From contig JAEOAD010000015.1 of NCBI GenBank assembly GCA_036365145.1, positions 39,749,001 to 39,813,000 on the forward strand: a DNA stretch of 64,000 nt. The letters run 5' to 3'. The notes beneath the pieces are model-generated. The model was not told where the DNA came from. It searched no databases and worked only from the letters and a program-made list of their open reading frames with translations. The stretch's first letter is position 1, and each line of letters begins with the position of its first letter. This document shows, in pieces, positions 11,307 to 23,520 of the stretch. The stretch is from Orientallactaga sibirica. Taxonomy: Eukaryota > Chordata > Mammalia > Rodentia > Dipodidae. The position numbers were made by a program, and so were the translations under genes.

Positions 11307-14300
11307 GATTAGAGCAGAAATTAATGAATTGGAAACTAAGAAAACAATTAAAAAATCAATGAAACAAAAAGCTGGTTCTTTGAAAAAAATAAACAAGATT
11401 GACAAACACCTGGCCAAATTCATCAAGCAATAAAAAAGGGAAGCCTCAAATTAGCAAAATCAGAAATGAAAAAGGAGAGATCACAACAGACATCAATGAA
11501 ATTGGAAGAATCATCAGGGCATACTTTCAAAATCTCTACTCTACAATATTAAATAATCTGAAAGAAATGGATGAATTCCTAGACACATGCCACCTATGAA
11601 AACTAATCTCAGAGCAGATTAGTATCCTAAACAAACTGATCAAATTCACGGAGATTGAAAAGGTAAGCCAAAGCCTTCCCAAAAAGAAAAGTCCAGGACC
11701 AGATGGAATCTCAGTTGAGTTCTATCAAACCTTCATAGAAGAACTGAAACCAATTTTTCTCAAACTGTTCCACACAATCAGAGATCAGGGAATCCTCCCT
11801 GACTCCTTTTATGGAGCAAGCATCACCCTAATACCAAAACCAGACAGAGATGCAACAAGGAATGAAAACTATAGGCTTATATCCTTAATGAACTTAGATG
11901 CAAAGATCCTGAACAAAATCCTTGCAAACAGAATTCAACAACACATCAAAAGCATTATCCAACTTGATCAAGTAGGCTTCATCCCAGGGATGCAGGGATG
12001 GTTTAACATAAGGAAATGGATCAATGTAATACACCACATAAATAAACTGAACCATAAGAACAACATTATCATCTTAATTTATGTAGAAAGAGAAGGCCTT
12101 TGACAAAAATACAACACCACTTCATGATCAAAATACTGTAAAGAACAGGCATGGAGGGTTCATATCTCAATATAATAAAGGCTATATATATAGCTCCTAA
12201 AGCCCCAATAATACATAATGGGGAAAACTCAAGAAGTTCCCACTGAGACCAGGAACAAGACAGGTGTTCCCACTCTCACCACTCCTCTTCAACATAGTAC
12301 TAGAAGTACTATCCCAAGAAATAAGACAGGAGAAAGAAACAAAAGGGATTCAAATTGGAAAGGAAGAAGTTAAGTTAGCCCTATTTTCAGATGACATGAT
12401 CCTATATATAAGTGACTCAAAAGTCTCCATCTCAAGACTTCTAAAGGTGATAAATTCCTTCAGCAAAGTGGTAGGATACAAAATCAATGCACAAAAATCA
12501 GTAGCTTTTCTATATGCAAAGGACAAATATATAGAGAAAGAAATCAGTGAGGCTAACCCATTTTCAATAGCAACAAAAATTTAAATACTTTGGACTAACA
12601 ATAACCAAGGATGTAAAAGACCTATATAATGAAAACATTAAAAAACTCAAGAAAGAAATAAAGGAGGACTTGAGAAGACCTCCCATGCTCCTGGATAGGT
12701 AGAGTTAATATTGTGAAAATGGCAATTCTACCAAAAGCAATATACAGATTTATCACAATACCAATAAAAATCCCAGCATAATTCTTCACAGAGATTGAAA
12801 AAATGACCTCAAAATTCATATGGAATGGCAGAAGGCCTCTGATATCCAAACATATCCTTAGCAAAAAAACAAAAGCAAAATAAAACAACAACAAAAAAAA
12901 CACTCTAAAGCTATATTACAAAGCCATAGTGACCAAAACAACATGGTACAGGAATAAAAAACAGAAGCATAGTCCAATGGAAAAAAATTGAAGACCCAGA
13001 CCTTAGGCCAAGTAATGACAGCTGCTTGATCTTTGACAAAGGTGCCAATAATGTAGACTGGACAAAAGACAGCATATTCAACAAATGGTGTTGGACAAAT
13101 TGGGTGACCATAAGTAGAAAAATGAAATTAAACCCTCTCATTTTGTCATACACAAAAATCAAGTCCAAATGGATAAAAGACCTCAATATAAGGCCTGAAC
13201 CTCTTCATCTACTGGAAGAAAAAATAGGAGGCACTCTCCATGATATAGGATTTGGAAAAGACTTCCTGAACAAAACCCCAGTAGTGCAGGAAATTAAACA
13301 AGTACTCAACCCATGGGATATCATGAACCTAAAAAGCTTTTGCACAGACAAACATACCATAAGCAGAGCCAAAAGTTATCCACTGAATGGGAGAAAATTT
13401 TCACCAGTTATACCACTGACAGAAGCCTAATATCTAGAATCTCCAAAGAACTCAAAAAACTAAGCAATAAAAAATAAAACAACCCACTCCACAAGTGGGG
13501 CAGAGAACTAAATAAAGAGTTCTCAGAGGAAGAATTACAGATGGCCATTTAAGAAAATGTTCAACATCTCTAACCATTAGGGAAATGCAAATCAAAACAG
13601 CTTTGAGATTCCACCTTATCCCAGTAAGGATAGCAAACATTGAAAAATTAAATGAACTTTGTTTTTAGCTGTTTATATGCCATCTGTATTTCTTTTTCTG
13701 ATCTCTCTCTATTTGGTTCCTAGCCCATTTTTTAATTGGGTTGTTTGATTTCTTATTATTTACTTTTTTGAGTTCTTTGTATATCCTAGATATTAATCCT
13801 CTGTCATATGTATAGCTGACAAACATTTTCTCCCATTCTGTAGGTTGCCTCTTTGCTCTATTCACAGTGGCCTTAGCTGTACAAAAGCATTGTAATTTCA
13901 TGAGGTCCCAGCAGTTGGTCTGTGGTTTTATTTCCTGAGCAATTGGAATTATATTCAGAAAGTCTTTGCCAAGACCATTATGTTGAGGGGTTTTCCCTAC
14001 TTTTTCCTCTAGCAGTTATAGAGTTTCAGGCCTGTTATTAAGGTCTTTGATCCATTTGGGCTTAATTCTTGTGCATGGAGAGAGATAAGGATCTATTTTC
14101 ATCATTCTACAGATACCTATCCAGTTTTCCCAGCACCATTTGCTGAAGAGGCTGTCTTTTCTTCAATGAGTATTTTTGGCATTTTTGTCAAAGATGCAGT
14201 GGCTATAGATACCCAGATTTACATCAGGGTCCTCTATTCTGTTCCATTGATCTACATGTCTGTTTTTGTGCCAGTACCATGCAGTTTTTGCTACTATGGC

Positions 14301-14341
14301 TCTGTAATATAAGTTAAAGTCAGGTATGGTGATACCACAAG

Positions 14342-14596
14342 CTTTTAAAAAATTTTTTTTGTGCTTTTTAAAATTTATTTGAGAGCAACAGACAGAGAGA
14401 GAGAGAGAGAAAGAGGCAGTTAGATAGAGAGAGAATGGGCACACCAGGGCCTTCAGCCACTGCAAACGAACTCCAGATGCATTTGCCACCTTCTGCATCT
14501 GGCTTAATTGGGTCCTGGAGAATCGAACCTCAAACTGGGGTCCTTAGGATTCACAGGCAAGCACTTAACCACTAAGCCATCTCTCCAGGCTCCCAC
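14342..14596 (-). repeat. ID/B4-like SINE in the inverted L1 part
   Basis: Reverse A-tail, (GA)n, CCACTGCAAACGAACTCCAG, ending CATCTCTCCAGGC. Confidence 0.9.
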
Positions 14597-15648
14597 CAGC
14601 CTTATTTTTGTTGCTCAAAATTGTTTTAGATATTCGAGAATATTTAGAATAACCAGTAAGCTAGAAAGGGGACATAAAGGGAATTGAAAGGGAGGGAGGG
14701 GGTACTTAATAGGATGGTATTGTATATATGTAAGTAGAAGAACAGATTAATGGGGGTGAAAAGGCCTAAGTGAAGTCAGGGGAAAAGACTGAATAAAGGA
14801 AAGGTAGAGGGAGGGCTAATCAAAATCTAAGAGGATATAAATAAATCTTTTCTGGACAATGGAACACTCAGGAGTAATAGATTATTACCAGAAAAATTTC
14901 AGTGTCAGGGATGGGATGGCTACCTTCCAGTGAGTTGTTGACCAGGGAGGTCACAGATACTCCCAAAACATTATAGGCCATGCTGAAGCCCTTGGTTTCC
15001 CAACAGGAATAGATGGTAAGACCCTATTGCTGAAGAATCCACATACTTGGGTTGCCAGGTCACTGAGAAATCCTGCTGAAGCTGAGCTGAAAGCCTCCTC
15101 CATGTGGACCAGCTGACAGAAAGCTGGAAAAAGGTATTCTGCATGCAATTCAATGGGAGAGAGAGAAAACACCAGTGAAGATATGCAACAGTGAACACTA
15201 CAAGCTTTAAATTTGGCCAGTCAGGTCAAATGAACCAACAGGTGCAATAGTGACATGTCTATTAGGGGGAAACTACCACTGTCTAATTGGACTGGAGGCC
15301 TACTCCATGGGAGGGAATACATTACTGATACTGAAAACCTACAACAGGGGTAGTTATGAGCCCTATGGGTATAACACCTGCTGGTGTCTGGCTAAATGTA
15401 TATACTATGCTCACCAAACTGCCCAATAAGCACTCCTCTCAATTTCCATACCCTTATATTAAAGCTACTCTCATTTTTGGTTAGAGAAGCTTCTCTTTTC
15501 AGATGGTGGTGAACTTGGGATGACTCAGAAGGCACCATGGTGCTCAGAAGAAGGGACAGAGGAGTGCTCAACATTGAAACATCTCTAACACACCTTCCAA
15601 GGCTCAGGGTCTATTGCAGAAGAGGGTGCAGAAAGAATTTAAGAACCA

Positions 15649-15912
15649 ATAAGGCTCAGTGGGATCTGTCTTGTGATGGCACAGGGAAGGAAGAGGGGGC
15701 GGAAAGATTGTTAGAGTCACAAATTGGGGCTTTATGCACAGAGACTGGGGCATAGCCCCCAGAACTCTTGACTAACCTCACAATGCATGACCCACATTCC
15801 CCATTGATGAGGGTACCTTTGAAAGTGGGAGGACAGGGAGGAGGACAATGGAACCAATACTATGAATGTAAAATCAGAATAATATAAATAAAAATATATA
15901 TTTATTAAAAAA
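15649..15912 (+). repeat. Short 5'-truncated L1 3' end with target duplication
   Basis: 264 bp of young L1 3' UTR ending TTTATTAAAAAAA; flanks AAAGAATTTAAGAACCA (15632-15648) and AAAGAATTTAAGAGCCA (15913-15929). Confidence 0.92.
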
Positions 15913-16004
15913 AAAGAATTTAAGAGCCAAAAGAAGAGTAGGACTCCTACCTACACAAGACCATCATAATAGGAGGAAAAGATCATGACATCAAAATAAA
16001 AGGA

Positions 16005-16240
16005 GAGGGCTGGAGAAATGGTTAGAGGTTAAGGTATCTGCCTGCCAAGACTAAGAACACCCGTTTGACCTCCAGGTCCCACGTTTAGCCAGACGCAAAA
16101 GTGATGCAGGGGCACAATGCCACACTTTCCCACAAGGGGGGGCATGCATCTAGAGTTCGTTCACAGTGGCTGAGCGGCTGTTGGCATGCCCATTGTCTCT
16201 CTCTCTCTCTCTGTGTCTTTCTCAAGTAAAAAAAAATTGA
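16005..16240 (+). repeat. ID/B4-like SINE
   Basis: GGGCTGGAGAAATGGTTAGAGG head, TTTAGCCAGACGC middle, (CT)n and A-tail. Confidence 0.88.
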
Positions 16241-16590
16241 AAAGGGAGACTGATTGAGAGGGGAAGGGGATATGATAGAGAGCAGAGTTTCAAAGGGGAA
16301 AGTGGTGGGAGGGAGGGAAGTACCATGGGATATTGTCTACAATTAAGGAAGTTGTCAATAAAAAATAATAATAAAGTAAATAAAGTAACCTAGCTGAAAA
16401 TAAAATCAAATGAAAGCAAATGTTGGCAAGGATGTGGAGAAATAGGAACACTCATTTATTGTTGATGGGAATGTAAACTTGTACAACCACTATGGAAATC
16501 AATATGGAGACTCCTGAAAAGGATGAATATAAAGTTACCAGCAGACCCTGTTATTTCCTTACTGGGCATTTACGCTAAAAGCTCCACATC

Positions 16591-16737
16591 TTGGAGCCAG
16601 GCGTGGTGGCGCACGCCTTTAATCCCAGCACTAGGGAGGCAGAGGTAGGAGGATCGCCGTGAGTTCAAGGCCACCCTGAGATTGCATAGTTAATTCCAGG
16701 TCAGCCTGGGCCAGAGTAAGACCCTACCTCGAAAAAC

Positions 16738-16776
<39 letters not shown>
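16591..16776 (+). repeat. B1-like SINE with 36-nt A-tail
   Basis: GCCAGGCGTGGTGGCGCACGCC head; flanks AAAAGCTCCACATCT duplicated. Long uninterrupted A tract suggests a young insertion. Confidence 0.95.
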
Positions 16777-16779
<3 letters not shown>

Positions 16780-19360
16780 CCACATCTCTGTTCAGAGATA
16801 TTTGATCAACTATGTTTATAGCTGCTCAATTCATAATAGCTAGAACTTGGTGTCAATCCAGGTGCCCCTCACTGGATGAATGGATAACCAAGATATGGTA
16901 TATCTACATGATGGAATTCTACACAGCTATAAGAAATAATGACACATTGAAATTTGTAGAAAAATGGTCTAACTTGGAATAGATCATTCTAAGTGAACTC
17001 ATACAATCATACAAAGACAACCGTCGCATGATCTCACTCATTTGCAGTTCCTAACCTACATCAACCCACATTGCTGACATACCTGAATAGCATCTTGAGG
17101 CTTGGGCAATATGGAGGGTAAGGCTTGGGGGAAGGGTAGGGGGGGACACAAAACTGAACCCAAATTGAACTGGTACCATAGAATCATATATTCTGGAAGT
17201 TAGACTAAAATGAGGAATCCTCAAGAAGACCTTAGGGGGAGCACCTGAATCTATGGGCCCTGGAGAGGGTGAAACCAAACCTAACCTCAAACTTCTCCTA
17301 TTTCTCTTTTTTCTCTGTCTTTTTCTTTTTTCTTTTCCCTTGATGCTGGCCTGTAATTCCCCATTCCAGGATGTGGTCTACATCCACAATGAGCTGTTGA
17401 TCAGAGAGACCTAGTAGATCTCCCAAAACAAACAAGACAGACTTCTGCCAGAGCACTTGATTACCAGAGGTTAATGGTAACCTGTTGAAGACACCATACG
17501 CTGTTGGCACAGACCATGGAGAGACCTGGTTGGAATCCAGAGGAGAGCCAGTCCACAGACAATTAGCCCATCTTGTGCTGGAAGGCACTACATGAGCTAC
17601 TAGAGGAAAGTGGCCAACATCTGTCCAATCAACTCAAAATCTAAGAGTCTCAGTAGCAAACAACTTCACATGATGCTCATAAGTGCAATAGTGGCACATA
17701 GCCATAGTGGGTAACCAACTGCTCTTGGATTGGCTAACAGATCCACTCAGTGGAAAGGAAACTACATGTGGTACTGAGAAACAAGTCAGAAACATATCCA
17801 GATAATGATTCTTCTTTCCATTGGTAAGCTTCCACTAACCTTTGACTTTAAGAGGGTCTATATCCTTTTAATTCTTTCTAAATTAATAATGGTTAACCTA
17901 TTTTACTGGTGCTGACTTCATTCTACATTGGAGAATCTGCTTTGTTTTTCAGATGGGATCTGGACCCGAGGAAATAAATGCCCCAGTGCACTCCACCCCA
18001 ACCCCAACTGAAACCACAGAGGAATTGGGGAAATTAGCAAGTGTTCTGCTTTCTTAGTGAATCTGATATCAGTATAAGAGTGAAGGAGATAGACACTGAG
18101 GACCCTCAACACCTACCAAACTAGAGATCCAGAGGCTCCTGAGTGCCTATCACTGAAGTAGACTTTAAATGCTCCCAGCATGGCTCAGGAAATCTTGCAG
18201 CAGAGGGGGCTGAAGGATTGTTAGAGCCACAAGTTGGGACATTTTTGCACAGAGACATTGCCTCTCTTCTTCACCATAAAACATGACCCACAATCCCCAT
18301 GGGGTTGACCTGCATCCCTAATGAGGAAGGCCTCATTAGAAAAGGGGCAAGAAGGTGGGAAAGGATGGTACCAACATGTGCTGTTTACATACTAAATATG
18401 TCCATATCTACTAAAAAATGAAAAAAAAATCAAATGACAACAAATGCTACTGAGTGTATGGAGAAAGAGGAGCCCTCATCCACTGCTAGTGGGAATTTAA
18501 ATGTACAGTCATTACAAAATCATCATAGAGGCTCCTCAAAAAATTGAAAATAGATCTACCACTTGATCTAGCTATACCACTCCTGGGCATATACCCTAAA
18601 CACTCTACTACAGAGATACTTGCTCAGCCATGTTTGTTATTGCTCTATTCACAATAGGTAAGAATTGGAAACAGGACAGATTCCCACCAACTCATGAATG
18701 GATAATAAAGACATGGTTCATATTCACAACATGTAAGGAAAAAAAATTAAATAACGAAATTTGCAGGAAAATGAATGAATTTGGAAAAAAAATCTAAGTG
18801 AGGTTCCACTGGCTCAGAAAGCCAAATATCACATATTCTCTCTCATATGTGGTTCCTAACATAGAACAGCTTGATGTGTTTGACAGTCGTAGTAAACATC
18901 AGTAATACTGGCAAGGAACCACAATGAGGATAGGAGAGAGTGGAAATAGGGAAGGATGAGAGGAGGAGATACTTGACAGACAAGTAGAGGGACAGAATAC
19001 ATGGGGTGGGAGATTCATAAGGAGTAAGGGGGAGAAGTATGCAAGACTAATGATAGCATGAATCAGTACCATATATAACCTCCTGGCTAGCTAATTAAAA
19101 GATATAATGCTTAATAAGAGGGTGTGGGGAAGAATTGTCCTGGCAGAAGTGCCCTATAGGGATGAAGAAAACTTAACCCTAAAACCATAGGCTCTGGCTG
19201 GTAAATCCAGGGCAAGAAGTAGGTTGCCCTACACAGAGACCTGTTGGTCGCAGAGGTCCATGAAATCCCAAAACAATGCAGTATATTTCCAAAGGACTTG
19301 GTTATCCTCTAGAGCTAAATGGCAATAACCTATTGCTGAAGACAACACAGGCTATGAGCA

Positions 19361-19810
19361 CAACATAACAATTGTAATAAGAGCAAAAAAATAAATAAAA
19401 ACTTGGTACAAATAAAAAACAGACACACATTCCTATATGTAGTAGAGGGTTCAGTTAAACCCATGCAGCCAAAGTCATCTGATTTTTTTTTTTTTACAGA
19501 AGTGCTAAAATCACACACTGGAGAAATAAAAACAACCTCTTTAACAAATAATGTTGGGAAACCCACATAATAACATTCAGAAGGGTGAAGCTAGATCCCT
19601 ATCTTTCATCCTGTTCAAAAATAAAAGCAAAAGAATAAAAATCCTCACTGTAACATGTGAAACTTTGAAACTATTAGAAGAAAACATTGGGAAATTACTT
19701 TATGATATAGGCATAGTAAGAACTTTTTCAGTAGGACTTTAGTAGCTCAGAAAGTAATAGTAAGTAGCATGAAAATGACATTAAAAGAATGTTTCTATAG
19801 AGCAAAGGGA
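19361..19810 (+). repeat. Ancient L1 late-ORF2 scrap
   Basis: Landmarks of late ORF2 (AAACTATTAGAAGAAAACATTGG at 19668 and ATGATATAGGCATAG) in strongly diverged context. Confidence 0.55.
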
Positions 19811-20255
19811 ACCGTTTCCCCAGTGAATAGATAACCACAGAGGAACTGGGGAAATGAGCAAGAGTGCTGCTTTCTTAGTGAATCTGATATCAGCACAAGG
19901 GTGAAGGAGAAAGACACTGAGGACACTCAACACCTACTAAACCAGAGATCCAGAGGCTCCTAAGTGCCCATCACTGAAGTAGACTTAAAATGATCCCAGC
20001 ATGGCTGGGAGAATTTTCCAGAAGAGGGGGCAGAAAGATTATTAGAGCCACAAGTTGGGACATTTTGCACAGAGACATTGCCTCTCCCCCCATAATACAT
20101 TACCCACAATCCCCAAGAGGTTGACCTGCATCCTTAACGAGGAAGGCCTCTTCAGAAAAGGGGCAGGGAGAAGGGAATGGATGGTACCAACATGTGTTGT
20201 TTACATACTAAATATGTCCATATCTAATTAAAAATAAAAAAATTAAAAAGAAGAG
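19811..20255 (+). repeat. L1 3' UTR, 5'-truncated
   Basis: Close to 17990-18424, the 3' UTR of the nested L1 (ACCACAGAGGAACTGGGGAAATG, TGACCTGCATCC). Ends in A-rich AATAAAAAAATTAAAAAG. Confidence 0.82.
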
Positions 20256-20560
20256 GTCTTGGAGGCTCAACATTGTGCAAAAGTCCAATGTCTGACTGAG
20301 ATGCACAGAAAACTGTTAGCTCCAAGTTTTATAAAATCACCAAACCAAAGTATAACCTTTCAATAGTCAATGGCATAAAGTAGATGTTCCTATTCCAAAG
20401 GGGAAGAACGGTGGGATAGCAAGGAAACATGGGACAAAAGCCAGTTTAAAACCAACCTGGGAAAATATTTAATTCCGCAACCCCTTGTCTAGCATCTGGA
20501 GCTCATTAAGGCATAACGTGTTCTCTGATATGCTTGGAAAGCGCTGGCCCTTTGGCCCAA
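20256..20560. other. Unassigned, left edge of gammaretrovirus-like remnant
   Basis: No clear feature; may be distal pol of the remnant to the right but I cannot support that. Confidence 0.35.
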
Positions 20561-23050
20561 GAAGTCATGGTGTAAGTTTCAGTATGCTTGGGTAGTCAAG
20601 CCTGCAACATGTACAGAATATCCTTAAGGTCTTGTTCACTTGGTGTCGTGGTTTTTCTTGGAATATGTTTTACATTCTTGGTATCTCTAACATCTTGATG
20701 TCTCTGCTAAAATGTAAAGGCTCACTACTTGGAATCTGATCCTTCTACACATTACCTGGCCTAATCTGCTTTTTAAAAGCATGCTGACTCTATATTTTTT
20801 ACATTGGAGATTGGGATTTTCTAAGGGCTGGTTCTTAAGGTCTTGTCTGGTAGCATAAATTTCTAATAAGATCTCTTCACATGAATATTCAGCTCTTTCT
20901 CATCTTGAAGGTAAGTAGCCGGGCAGAGAAATGATCAAACCTTAAGGGTTAGTTCAGGTCCCTCCATCATGAGGGCTTGATATTTTACCATTCAACTGCC
21001 AGACAATCACATATGTCCCTTTGAGTTAAGAATTCTCCCTGTGTCACGGGGAGTATGTATGGTGCGAGGCCTTCCCAAGGCTAGTTTGTGTGCCTCAAGG
21101 ATTAATAGTCCTACTGCTGCGATTGCCCTCAAGCATCCAGGCCATCCCTTAGCTACTAAGACTAGCTCATTGTTGAGATATCCTACTGGTTGGGGGGAGG
21201 GTTGGTCCCTTAAGTTGAGTTAAAAGCCCTAAAGTTATATCCTTTCTCCCTGTCACATAAAGAGAGAACTAATATTGGGTAGGTAGCCTCAAGGCAAGAG
21301 CCTGTGTCAGTGCATCTTTCAGTTGTTGAAAGGAGTGGCATGCCTCAGGTTCCCGTTTTAGAGGGGCTGAGAGACACTTCTGTGCTCTTTAAGAAGTTGG
21401 TACAGAGGTCTTGCCAGCTCTGAAAAACCTGGAATCCAAAGTGCTACAAAAGTCTGTAACTTCCAGAAACACCCTCAGTTGTTTTACAGTCTGAAGGAGG
21501 AGGTAGGCTAAAATAGACTGGTTTTTCACTCTCTAATATCATTCCTAGATGAGTAACCTAGGAATAGCATAACTGCTCTTTTCTCCTTGAGATCTTGTAT
21601 CTTTGCTTAGCTAGGAAGTTGAGAAGGGCCTCAGTTTCTTGAGAGACTACTTCCTCAGAACCCCAAAGCAAAAGATCATTTACATACTGTAAGAGGGTGG
21701 TCTTTGGACTTTTCCAGTCTAAATGATCCCGTACCAAGGCCAAGCCAAACAGATGGTAGCTGTCTCTAAAGCCTTGGGGTAAATCTGTCCAAGTAATTTG
21801 ACCTGTTCTGTGAGTAGGATCTTCAAAGGCAAATAAAGGCTGGATATCTGGATGTAGAGGGATATAGAAAAAAAATCCTTTAGGTCCAAGACTGAATAAT
21901 GAGTAGTCCCAGAGGAAATCTGGGTATGGGGATTGGGCACCACAGGATGAAGGGGACCCATTGCATCATTAATTAATCAGGAGTCCTGGATTGTCTCCAC
22001 TTATTAGGGCCCTTTTGTATTCCAAGAATAGGAGAATTATATGGGCTACAGCATTCTTTTAGGAGTCCCTGTTTCTTTAAGGCTACAAATATGAGTTTAA
22101 GTCACTCAGTTGTTTCTGGGGTCAGTGGATACTGCTTTTGGTGAGGGATATAAGTGGCATCCCTAAGATGTATTTGGACAAAAGTGGCAGTGACAGCTCA
22201 ATTTATAGTTTCACCATCTCTCCAAACTGACAGATTAACATCTCTCTATCAAAGGAAGACATAGGCTTTACCCTGGAGGTAGAATCATTTTACCTGACAT
22301 TTAGAAAGGACATCTCTGCAAGCCAAGGGGTTGGTATCTCTGGGACTATCAGGAAGGAGTGATGGAAAAGATGGTCTCCCCAGAAAAAAGCCAAAGTCTC
22401 TATAGAGAACCTTTTCTGAACCTGGCCTGAGATGCCCCTAAATGCCCCTGTCTGGTAAGATTTAGCCCCAGGACAAAAATCAAGCACTGAAAAGTGAGCA
22501 CCCAAGTCAATGAGGAGGTTGGACATATTGTGTCATTTGTATCCTTACCTGGGGAGCCTCAAAGTGGACTGGAGTTACAGGAGCCTGCACGGGAAGCCCC
22601 AAGACCCATCAATAATCTGTTGAGGGTAATGACCTTGGATCTCTTTGACTCAGAGAGCATTGGCTTTTCCAGGACAGGGTCCCGGTGGGGACCTGGCAGA
22701 GGTTCTCTTGGGACAGTGCTTACAAAATTATCCTGCCTGTCCACAGAGAAAGCAGGCCCTTGAGGTGTCTTTTGAAGGGGCCTTTCTCTGAGAAATCTTC
22801 ATTACCTCTATAATCTCCTGGTGATGTTTGTCTTTTGATTTTTCTCTTTTTCTATTTCCCTTTTGGCTCTTTCCATTCCCTCTCCCCCCTTTTTGGCTTC
22901 TCTTCTTTCCCTTTCTGCTTTCTTCCTTTCTCTCCTAGCTTCCTGATTATAATAAACAGAAGTTGCAGCCTGGAGCAACTGACCTAACCTCTTACCTGCT
23001 TTGGCTACCAATTTTTGTAATTTCTTATGAATCCCAAAGCCAGATAAAGA
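20560..23050 (-). pseudogene. Gammaretrovirus-like gag-pro-pol remnant
   Basis: Minus strand, in order from high to low coordinate: charged gag C-terminal stretch (23050-22800, REREAKK-type), a zinc-knuckle-like CX2C...HX..C at about 22760-22710 broken by a stop, an aspartic-protease-like segment at 22526-22290 whose DTG position reads DLG, RT at 21961-21558 including a YVND in place of the usual YVDD, and RT connection/thumb-like sequence to about 21300. Stops and shifts throughout; no LTRs identified, no env seen. Distinct from the 57.5 kb provirus. Confidence 0.75.
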
Positions 23051-23504
23051 TACAACAAAAAAGAATTTTGCAGGCCAATTTCTCTGATAAAAACATGTAA
23101 AAAAAAAAAACTTAACAAAATACTCACAAACCAAATTCAAAAACATATTAACATGATCACAGCCATACCAGAAATGCAATATTGGTTCAATACATACAAA
23201 TTAATGAATATAATAATCATATACATGAATTCAAGGATAAAAATCACATGATTATCTCAATAGATGCAGATAAGTCATTTGGCAAAGTTCAACATGCTTT
23301 CTAGATAAAGTCATGGAGAAATTAAGACTAGAAAGGTATACTTCAAAATAATCAGGCCATATATGACACATTTATAGCAATATTATACTAAGTGGGGGAA
23401 AACTGAAAAAATTTCCTCTAAATTGGAAATAAGAAGGATGTCCACTCTCACCACTTCTATTCAATATAGTGCTCCATGTCTTAGCTAGAGAAAAAAGAGA
23501 AGAC
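23051..23504 (+). repeat. Ancient L1 RT segment, left part of host for the 23.5 kb L1
   Basis: L1 ORF2 RT blocks (ATGATTATCTCAATAGATGCAG at 23246; TCCACTCTCACCACTTCTATTC). Continues at 31481 after the inserted L1 with GCAGATGACATCATTCTATA. Confidence 0.8.
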
Positions 23505-23520
23505 AAAAAGGAATAATAAT

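Larger units (their letters stand above)
13657..16394. mobile_element. Twin-primed (5'-inverted) L1 insertion
   Basis: 13657-14341 and 14597-14640 are late L1 ORF2 in reverse orientation; 14640-16394 is L1 3' UTR in forward orientation ending in an A-rich tract with AATAATAATAAAG. That head-to-head order is what twin priming leaves. ORF2 of the host L1 stops at 13656 and resumes at 16395. Flanks share TGAAAA...AAATGAA. Confidence 0.72.
9707..18424 (+). mobile_element. Near-full-length L1 nested in older L1
   Basis: Order: promoter with about four 80-85-bp monomers (9740-10130; repeated GAGTGAGTAGGCCAGA), diverged ORF1 (about 10230-11105), ORF2 from about 11307 to 13656, then after an inserted L1 ORF2 resumes at 16395 and runs to about 17060, then 3' UTR to the A-rich end at 18424. 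ORF2 RT is visible ([11 protein letters not shown] at 12391). Many stops. Between ORF1 and ORF2 about 1.6 kb is missing and a SINE sits at the junction. Confidence 0.8.

Noticed and set aside
22494..22763. Plus-strand 89-codon open frame
   Set aside because: Shadow of the minus-strand gammaretrovirus-like gag-pro region.
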